DNA of 38,712 nt from AEGEAN-183 sp964342745. GTDB lineage: Bacteria; Pseudomonadota; Gammaproteobacteria; Magnimaribacterales; Magnimaribacteraceae. The stretch is from assembly GCA_964342745.1 (NCBI GenBank), contig CAYFFW010000010.1:1-38712 (forward strand). Reading direction: 5' to 3'. The translations under genes were made by a program, and so were the position numbers. Shown piece by piece: positions 1 through 6,045 of the stretch (its first letter is position 1; each line of letters begins with the position of its first letter). The notes beneath the pieces were generated by a model. It was not told the DNA's origin, did not search any database, and saw only the letters and a list, made by a program, of their open reading frames with translations.

Positions 1-90
1 AGAGTTGAGACAGGATTAATTGAAGCTGTTGCTCCTTTTATGCAAGGTGAACTTGTTACCCGAACATATGACATAAAATCAGAAGTTTAA
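1..90 (+). CDS. 3' end of an unidentified CDS (partial)
   Basis: An open frame runs from the first base to a TAA at 88-90 and gives a 29-residue C-terminus ending KSEV. It lies 3 nt before the start of the dioxygenase gene, so the two are probably in one transcript. The fragment is too short to assign to a family. The tight spacing is the main reason to believe it is a real gene end rather than chance. Confidence 0.55.
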   Translation, partial: RVETGLIEAVAPFMQGELVTRTYDIKSEV

Positions 91-93
91 ATC

Positions 94-1200
94 ATGAGTG
101 AATCGCACCATAAACTATCAGATGAGCAGAAAAGAGATTTTTATCGTGATGGCTTTCTAATTCTTAAAAAGGTTATACCTGAAGAGCTTGTAGAGGAAGC
201 TCTATATCAAATTAAGGAAGCTAAAAAAGGCGAAAATCTTGGAGGAAAAAAAGAAATGACCGATCTGGTCAATGCTTCTCCTTTGACTCCAATATTGCAT
301 GAAGCAATGGGCTCCTTTGACCCTCCAATTTACTGTCAAGTTGGAGTAATGAAAAAGTCAGAACCTGGAGATTATTTCAATAGTCTTGGGTATAAAGACA
401 AAGACATGCCTTACTATGGTGCACAAATTCATATGGATGGAAGTCAGACCATCAATGCTCCACAAGATGTTCAACAAGGGTCGGAAGAAGAGATTTATTA
501 CAGGTATATAACATCAGGTCCTAAAGGGGACTTAGGGAGAAGTGCGGATGTTATGGGGCATAATTCTGTTCCTCTATTCCAAGACCCTGAGATGACACTA
601 GCTTTAGGTAGTTTTACTGCTTTTGTTTTTGTGTGCTTAAACGATCAAACAGAAGAGGGCAGGGGACAAACTAATTTATTGAAAGGGGCTCATCATGAGA
701 TGGAAAAGTTTTTCCAATGGCAATATGAAACTAATGGTCATCTAGGTCCAGAAGGCCCTGGTTGGCCGAGAATAAATTATGAAGCTCCAAACCGCTGCGG
801 TTTATTCTATATCCCAGACTCTATACAGCAGAAATTTGTTGATGCTTCTTCAGAAGCAACTCCAGATGGTAAAAAGTGGGCCAGACCAACACCAATTAAA
901 ATGGATAAAGGTGATGCTTGCATCGCTATGTATCACATCCCTCATTCGGGTTCTAGAAATGAGAATGGAACTGAATCAAGGAAAAATATTATTTTTAGGT
1001 TAAGAAATAAAAAAAGGCAACCAGATAAGATGGTAAATGGGGTTTCAGACCATCCTGATAGAGGGCAGAAAGGAGAGTGGCTTGAATATGAAGAAGGGAA
1101 TGATCCTTGGGAAAGATCCAAGCAAGCAATGTGCAATATGTGGGATGAGTGGGAAGGAATGCAGAAGGTAGTTAAGCAAGAACGTTCAAAAACTCTTTAA
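94..1200 (+). CDS. phytanoyl-CoA dioxygenase (PhyH) family protein
   Basis: A 368-residue protein of the PhyH branch of Fe(II)/2-oxoglutarate-dependent oxygenases. The HxD iron-binding pair is seen at H113-M-D115. A distal histidine (H281 or H284) sits in the segment GDACIAMYHIPHSG, followed by arginines R296/R302 that could bind 2-oxoglutarate. Family members hydroxylate lipids or small molecules in the cytoplasm; the substrate cannot be read from sequence. No signal peptide is seen. It is 3 nt downstream of a truncated gene and 20 nt upstream of a small membrane protein that overlaps a membrane desaturase/hydroxylase. That suggests a shared oxidative lipid or pigment role, but this is only inference from context. 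Confidence 0.85.
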   Translation: MSESHHKLSDEQKRDFYRDGFLILKKVIPEELVEEALYQIKEAKKGENLGGKKEMTDLVNASPLTPILHEAMGSFDPPIYCQVGVMKKSEPGDYFNSLGYKDKDMPYYGAQIHMDGSQTINAPQDVQQGSEEEIYYRYITSGPKGDLGRSADVMGHNSVPLFQDPEMTLALGSFTAFVFVCLNDQTEEGRGQTNLLKGAHHEMEKFFQWQYETNGHLGPEGPGWPRINYEAPNRCGLFYIPDSIQQKFVDASSEATPDGKKWARPTPIKMDKGDACIAMYHIPHSGSRNENGTESRKNIIFRLRNKKRQPDKMVNGVSDHPDRGQKGEWLEYEEGNDPWERSKQAMCNMWDEWEGMQKVVKQERSKTL

Positions 1201-1220
1201 ATGCTAAAATAGAGTCAATC

Positions 1221-1427
1221 ATGAAGGTTTTTACTGTTTTCTTTGAGCATTTAACTAACTGGGGACTGGTTTGGTTTGGACTTGTCTTTTGGGGAAGTAT
1301 TTTTAATGCAATGTTTCTTTATTTTTTAGGTACTAATCATAGTTTAGGTTTTGCATTAACAGCTTATTTATTAGGGCTTATTTTGGGCCTATTGGCTAAA
1401 CACAAAGGATGGACGTGGATCAATTAG
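1221..1427 (+). CDS. small two-helix membrane protein, unknown function
   Basis: A 68-residue, strongly hydrophobic protein with two likely membrane helices (about residues 12-37 and 42-59) joined by a short GTNHS loop and ending in a basic KHKGWTWIN tail. I recognise no family. The stop lies inside the next gene, which starts at 1409, giving a 19-nt overlap. That overlap argues for translational coupling to the desaturase-like enzyme and perhaps for a role as its membrane partner. Confidence rests on this overlap and on the clean hydrophobic pattern. Confidence 0.6.
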   Translation: MKVFTVFFEHLTNWGLVWFGLVFWGSIFNAMFLYFLGTNHSLGFALTAYLLGLILGLLAKHKGWTWIN

Positions 1428-2311
1428 CAGAAGAGCTTTCTATTGAAGAAGAAAGAAAAGTAGCCCGTACTTTCATGGGTAGAATTGAGTGGGAGATGAT
1501 AGTCATTGGACTTGGACAATGTATTGTCTGGATAATTACTTGGGGCCTAGTTGTAAATAATGTAATTCCACTATGGGCTGGATTCCTTATCTCAACTATT
1601 TCAACAGCTTGTTCTTATCTCCCTTCTCATGCTGGCCAGCATGGCCATCTATCAGGAAAACATAAACACCTTAACTGGCTCAATACTGTTGTTGGCCAAA
1701 TATCTCTTATTCCATTAGCTCAGTCTCACCATATTCTTAAGGCTACCCACATGAAACATCATGCTCATACTAATGATCCGGAAAGAGATCCAGATTACCG
1801 CCACACACATGTTGATAACTGGTTTCAGTCAGCAATAGCAATTCAAGACCAAACTGGGGAGGGCGGACTTATTGCAGTAGTAGAGAAGTTAAGTAAGGAC
1901 GATCCTAAATTTACAGAAGCTTTAGAAAGAGGAGGTCTCGTAGATTCATTATTCTTCTTCGCACAAATGATTGTTGTAGTAATTTATCCTCTTGAAACTC
2001 TGTTACTGTGGTGGATACCTAGAAAACTTGCTACTTCTTATCTCGCTATCATTTTTTCACACGAACCACATAAAAAATTACCAGTTGGGAGATATAAAGA
2101 TTCTAGATTTTGGTCTAATGCTATTCCTAGATATTTGAATCATTCGATGCAGATACACGCTATGCACCATATGTACCCAAATATTTGTCATTATGATGAA
2201 CCAAAGGCAATAGAAGCTCTAAAGCCCTTTATGGTCGCAAGAGGTATTCCAGGAGCTGAAGAAATTCCAGATAAAATAAAGCTAAATCCACTTATTAGAG
2301 TGTTCTCTTAA
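1409..2311 (+). CDS. membrane fatty acid desaturase / beta-carotene hydroxylase-like di-iron enzyme
   Basis: A 300-residue membrane di-iron oxygenase of the fatty-acid-desaturase superfamily. Three histidine clusters are visible: HAGQHGH (H74, H78, H80), HMKHH (H114, H117, H118) and HAMHH (H250, H253, H254). Hydrophobic segments lie near 30-65 and 180-203. The stretch HMKHHAHTNDPERDP and the final HAMHHMYPN box recall CrtR-type beta-carotene hydroxylases at least as much as acyl-lipid desaturases, so both readings stay open. It overlaps the preceding small membrane protein by 19 nt and is followed directly by another tiny membrane ORF. Expected site is the inner membrane, with electrons from a ferredoxin or cytochrome donor not encoded here. 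Confidence 0.8.
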   Translation: MDVDQLAEELSIEEERKVARTFMGRIEWEMIVIGLGQCIVWIITWGLVVNNVIPLWAGFLISTISTACSYLPSHAGQHGHLSGKHKHLNWLNTVVGQISLIPLAQSHHILKATHMKHHAHTNDPERDPDYRHTHVDNWFQSAIAIQDQTGEGGLIAVVEKLSKDDPKFTEALERGGLVDSLFFFAQMIVVVIYPLETLLLWWIPRKLATSYLAIIFSHEPHKKLPVGRYKDSRFWSNAIPRYLNHSMQIHAMHHMYPNICHYDEPKAIEALKPFMVARGIPGAEEIPDKIKLNPLIRVFS

Positions 2312-2479
2312 TTGGATACTTTTGTACTTTTAAATTTATTTGTAGTGATTATTATCTTAACTGCAGGATCAGTAGACTATTACAGAAACAGAGAGGACTA
2401 TAAGTCTTGGAAAAGCTTTAGTTGGATTTTCTTTTTGTCCCTTTTACCTTTAGGAGTCCTTACTTTTTATTTACTCTAA
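2312..2479 (+). CDS. tiny two-helix membrane protein (TTG start)
   Basis: An ORF of 55 codons plus TAA that begins with TTG in the base directly after the desaturase stop (TAA 2309-2311). It encodes two hydrophobic segments (about residues 4-17 and 36-55) separated by a polar, aromatic and charged linker (DYYRNREDYKSW). This helix-polar-helix pattern and the zero-gap position suggest a real gene in the same operon. There is no ATG in the frame, so the TTG start is an inference. It was found by reading the gap between the desaturase and the opposite-strand oxidoreductase. No family recognised. Confidence 0.5.
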   Translation: MDTFVLLNLFVVIIILTAGSVDYYRNREDYKSWKSFSWIFFLSLLPLGVLTFYLL

Positions 2480-2494
2480 GCCCTTTTAAGACAC

Positions 2495-3622
2495 CTATTT
2501 GTTTGGGTTTATCAAATACTTTTCTCCAGTAGCCTGTTTAGAATAAACCTCAATATTGCTTGGGTTTAAAACCTCAGCTAAGGATATTTCTTTGGTGTAA
2601 TAACTAGCAAAAGTGCTTTTAATTTCATCAACTACTTTTTGTCTTAATTCACTAAACCTCTCCGGTCCAATTTTTCCTATAAAGGGCGTGAGTAACCAAC
2701 CTCCCAAGCTCCAAGAAAAACCAAAAGAACGGGTAAGGGTTGTGGGAGATCTATCAAGTCCACCATAAATGTACACTTGTTTGAAACTATCAGAACCATA
2801 TCTGTTATATTCAGTAGCAGTTTGAGTTGCTGCCACTTCCATCGCGGTCAAAATTTGACCTGCTAGTTTTCCTCCACCAGTAGCATCAAACCCAATCGTA
2901 GCACCAGTCTCTACCAGAGCTTTAATTAGATCTTGCATAAAAGTATCCACCGAGGAATTACAAACATTTTTTGCTCCAAGATCCTTTAATAATTTTACGT
3001 GCTCTTCTTTTCTTACTATGTTCACCAGCTGAATATTTTCATTTAAGCAAATCTTAACTAACATTTGACCTAAGTTGGAAGCAGCAGCAGTATGAACAAG
3101 GGCTGTATGATTTTCCATTCTCATAGTCTCTACCATACCTAAAGCCGTTAAAGGGTTAACAAAACAAGAAGCACTCTCGGCAGATGTAGTTCCTTCATTC
3201 ATAATGAAACAAGCCGAGGCCTTTACGCACCTAAATTGTGAATACATAGAACCTCCTGCAACACCTACGGTTTTACCAACTAAGCTCTCTAGGGCTTCAC
3301 TTCCAGCTTTCACAATGACTCCGCCCCCTTCATTGCCTACAGGAAGGGATTGATCTATTCTTGTCTCAAGCATTCTTAATAAACCTTCAGGAATATCCAT
3401 AGTAACAACTGCTTCTTCGCCATCTCCGGAGACCGACATAGACGAGACATCAGCAGGACCCAATAGCAAACCTAAATCAGAAGGATTTATTGGTGAAGCC
3501 TCAATTCTTATTAGAACTTCATCTTCTTTAGGCTCAGGCATTTCAGTAGCATCTATATAAATAAGTAGTTTTCCTTCCTTGGTTACCTCTGATCTAATTT
3601 GTTTTGAAACATTTTTACTCAT
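2495..3622 (-). CDS. MDR-superfamily zinc-type alcohol dehydrogenase / quinone reductase-like oxidoreductase
   Basis: A 375-residue medium-chain dehydrogenase/reductase. The N-terminal GroES-like half contains INPSDLGLLLG (45-55) and the NEGGG turn (97-101). A Rossmann half starts near 174 with VHTAAASNLGQ and continues to the NADP-binding region around VNIVRKEEH. No structural-zinc cysteine cluster is visible, so it probably belongs with the zinc-free quinone-oxidoreductase or enoyl-reductase branches. The true substrate is unknown. An AGGAG motif lies 7-8 nt before the ATG, one of the better ribosome-binding sites in the window. The rhodanese gene ends 11 nt upstream, so the two are probably cotranscribed. 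Confidence 0.8.
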   Translation of the reverse strand: MSKNVSKQIRSEVTKEGKLLIYIDATEMPEPKEDEVLIRIEASPINPSDLGLLLGPADVSSMSVSGDGEEAVVTMDIPEGLLRMLETRIDQSLPVGNEGGGVIVKAGSEALESLVGKTVGVAGGSMYSQFRCVKASACFIMNEGTTSAESASCFVNPLTALGMVETMRMENHTALVHTAAASNLGQMLVKICLNENIQLVNIVRKEEHVKLLKDLGAKNVCNSSVDTFMQDLIKALVETGATIGFDATGGGKLAGQILTAMEVAATQTATEYNRYGSDSFKQVYIYGGLDRSPTTLTRSFGFSWSLGGWLLTPFIGKIGPERFSELRQKVVDEIKSTFASYYTKEISLAEVLNPSNIEVYSKQATGEKYLINPNK

Positions 3623-3633
3623 TGTTTTCTCCT

Positions 3634-4005
3634 TTATTTTAAAACAGGGAACTCATTTACAACCCAAGTACTAAAACCTCCACTCATAGAGTATACATTT
3701 TTATATCCCATTTTTTTTAAGCTCTCCGCAGCTAAAGCTGATCTAAATCCTCCTTGGCAGTAGAGTATTAGCTCTACTCCTCTATCTCGCACTACAGACT
3801 CTATGTCTCTTTCTATAATTCCCTTTCCTAAGTGTATAGCTGTTGGAATTCTACCCAAATTCCATTCGTTGTCTTCCCTGACATCAATAAGGTTAATCTG
3901 CTCACCTTTATCCAATTTATCTTGCACTTGATAAACATCTACCTCTGGAATATCTTTTAAAGCTTCTTCCACTAGGTTTAAAAATCCTTTTGCATGGTCT
4001 TTCAT
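3634..4005 (-). CDS. rhodanese-like domain protein
   Basis: A 123-residue single-domain rhodanese. The active-site loop is C83-Q-G-G-F-R-S, matching the CxxGxR pattern of sulfurtransferases with a catalytic cysteine. INLIDVREDNEW (38-49) and the C-terminal SGGFSTW (108-114) are also typical. About 25 extra residues precede the core. It may transfer sulfane sulfur to a thiol acceptor in the cytoplasm; the acceptor is not indicated. It lies 11 nt upstream of the MDR oxidoreductase on the same strand and about 50 nt downstream of the phosphodiesterase gene. Confidence 0.88.
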   Translation of the reverse strand: MKDHAKGFLNLVEEALKDIPEVDVYQVQDKLDKGEQINLIDVREDNEWNLGRIPTAIHLGKGIIERDIESVVRDRGVELILYCQGGFRSALAAESLKKMGYKNVYSMSGGFSTWVVNEFPVLK

Positions 4006-4056
4006 AATTATCAGACTATAAAGGTCTAAGCTTTAGTTATAAATAGTTTTTTGGTT

Positions 4057-4782
4057 TTATAAAGAAGATTTAATTTTTTCTGGTAAGTTTGTTGTTATAG
4101 ATGAAACCCCCATTTCTTTATAAATTCTACTTTCTTTAATCGAGTCTACAGTCCAAACATGCACTTTTTTATTAGCTTTCAATATAGGGCCAATAAAATC
4201 TTGGGTAAAATTAAAATGATTTTCTATTCCAACACCATCGAGCTCATAGTCTATCAATTTTTTGAGAACCTCTGTGTTTTTGACTCCTTTTTGACCTGAG
4301 AAAGCGATCAAAAGATTAGCAGTAACTGCTTCAATAGATCGTTTTACTTCCTCAACTACCTTTTCATGAAAAGAGATAATGGTAATTTTTTCTTTCTCCA
4401 TCTTACTTTTTTGGATTTCTTCAATAAGAGGGGCAATGGATTCAATGCCTACTTTAACTTCAATAAAGATTTTCTTGTTTTTTGGAATGGTTTCTAGAAT
4501 TTCTTCGAGGGATGGAATTGATTCTCCTCTCCATTTATTTCCTTTCCAGTTTCCAACATCAAGAGATTTGAGTTGTTTAAGCGTGCTTTCGCTAATGACT
4601 AATTCTTTATTAGCTGTTCTCAGGGTAGTTTTGTCATGTATGCACACTAGTTTATTATCTTTAGTGAGCCTAACATCGACCTCCACACCATCCGCTCCTT
4701 GCTGAAAAGCAAGATGGTTTGAAGCTAATGTATTTTCTGGAGCTTCTGAGGATGCACCTCTGTGTCCGATAATCTCAACCAT
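4057..4782 (-). CDS. ugpQ: cytoplasmic glycerophosphodiester phosphodiesterase
   Basis: A 241-residue GDPD-family protein that hydrolyses glycerophosphodiesters to glycerol-3-phosphate and an alcohol. Metal and catalytic residues are visible: GHRG (H7), APENT (E16), EVDVRLTKD (E34, D36) and IHD (H49). FIEVKVG and the terminal VWTVDS and TTNLP motifs are also typical. There is no signal peptide, so it resembles UgpQ rather than periplasmic GlpQ. The ATG at 4782 overlaps the nrdB TGA (TGATG), indicating coupled translation; an in-frame TTG one codon earlier (4785) is less likely. Its product is the same as that of glpK and the substrate of plsB, both elsewhere in the window. Confidence 0.88.
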   Translation of the reverse strand: MVEIIGHRGASSEAPENTLASNHLAFQQGADGVEVDVRLTKDNKLVCIHDKTTLRTANKELVISESTLKQLKSLDVGNWKGNKWRGESIPSLEEILETIPKNKKIFIEVKVGIESIAPLIEEIQKSKMEKEKITIISFHEKVVEEVKRSIEAVTANLLIAFSGQKGVKNTEVLKKLIDYELDGVGIENHFNFTQDFIGPILKANKKVHVWTVDSIKESRIYKEMGVSSITTNLPEKIKSSL

Positions 4783-6026
4783 CAATCCCAGTTGAGAGCA
4801 CCTCCGGTTTGGTATTCAATTACGCGAGTTTCAAAAAAGTTTTTCTCTTTTCTTAGGTCCATTATTTCAGACATCCAAGGAAAAGGGTTTTCTGCATTAG
4901 GAAATTCTTCAGTAAGCCCTAGCTGGACTAATCTCCTATTAGCTATGTAGTTTAAGTACTCTTCCATCATACTGGCGTTCATTCCCAATACACCCCTAGG
5001 CATGGTATCCCTTGCGTACTCAATCTCTAGTTCCATTCCTTGTAAGATCATTCCTGCAGCTTGATCCTGCATTTCTTCATCCCATAAATGAGGATTCTCC
5101 AGTTTTATCTGGTTGATCATATCTATTCCAAAGTTTAAATGCATGGATTCATCTCTAAGTATGTATTGAAACTGCTCAGAAGTTCCAGTCATCTTATTCC
5201 TTCTTCCCATTGAGAGTATTTGTGTAAAACCACAGTAGAAGAAGATTCCTTCCAGCACACAATAGAAAGCAATTAAGTTTCTTAATAATTTTTTATCTTG
5301 CTCTATTTCACCGGTTTCGAAGTTGGGGTCATCAAGCTCTTTGGTGAAGTCTAGGGCCCAAGATGCTTTCCTAGCAACAGAAGGCACTTCTCTGTACATA
5401 TTAAAGAGTTCAGCTTCATCCATACCTAGTGATTGAATGACATATTGGTAGGCATGAGTATGAATAGCTTCTTCAAAGCTTTGACGTAGTAAGTATTGCC
5501 TACATTCTGGGTTTGTAATATGTCTGTATATAGATAAAACGAGGTTGTTGGCTACTAAAGAGTCTGCCGTGGAGAAAAAACCAAGGCTCCTCATCACAAT
5601 TTTCCTTTCATCTTCAGATAAGCCTTCTTCGTTTTTCCACAAAGCTACATCGGGAGTCATATTTATTTCTTGCGGCATCCAATGGTTTGCACAACCATCA
5701 AGATATTTCTGCCAAGCCCAATCATATTTAAAGGGTACTAGTTGATTAACATCAGCCCGACAGTTAATCATTGCTTTCTGATCAACATCTACTCGAGAGC
5801 CCATACCAGAGAGCGCTTCCTCTCCAGTATTTTTATCGAAATCTGCTACTGCCTGTTTTGCCCTTTCAAGTCTATTGGATATATCGCCTGTAGAAAGATT
5901 AACTTTAGTCTCTGTTTCCTGCTGTTTAGGTTCTTCCTTTGGCGTTTCTTCTTTTACCTCGGGCTGATGAGCCTTTACTGGTTCAGTTCTTTTTTCTTTT
6001 TCTTCAAATTCTTCCCAACTTAACAT
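4782..6026 (-). CDS. nrdB: ribonucleoside-diphosphate reductase beta subunit (class Ia)
   Basis: The 414-residue radical-generating subunit of aerobic ribonucleotide reductase. Di-iron ligands can be placed at D155, E186, H189, E259, E293 and H296. The radical tyrosine is Y193, in EEAIHTHAYQY. The D-to-E and E-to-E spacings of 31 and 34 match E. coli R2. The C-terminal tail ending TGGALNWD should dock to NrdA. The first 70 residues are an acidic, lysine/proline/glutamine-rich, probably disordered extension starting MLSWEEFEE; Pseudomonas-type NrdB proteins share a comparable MLSWDEF start. It lies 19 nt downstream of nrdA and its stop overlaps the phosphodiesterase start. Confidence 0.96.
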   Translation of the reverse strand: MLSWEEFEEKEKRTEPVKAHQPEVKEETPKEEPKQQETETKVNLSTGDISNRLERAKQAVADFDKNTGEEALSGMGSRVDVDQKAMINCRADVNQLVPFKYDWAWQKYLDGCANHWMPQEINMTPDVALWKNEEGLSEDERKIVMRSLGFFSTADSLVANNLVLSIYRHITNPECRQYLLRQSFEEAIHTHAYQYVIQSLGMDEAELFNMYREVPSVARKASWALDFTKELDDPNFETGEIEQDKKLLRNLIAFYCVLEGIFFYCGFTQILSMGRRNKMTGTSEQFQYILRDESMHLNFGIDMINQIKLENPHLWDEEMQDQAAGMILQGMELEIEYARDTMPRGVLGMNASMMEEYLNYIANRRLVQLGLTEEFPNAENPFPWMSEIMDLRKEKNFFETRVIEYQTGGALNWD

Positions 6027-6045
6027 TTTTCCTCCTTATACATTT

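Noticed and set aside
4010..4050. Possible hairpin between the phosphodiesterase and rhodanese genes
   Set aside because: The stem is broken and AT-rich and no loop or T-run arrangement fits an intrinsic terminator on the - strand.
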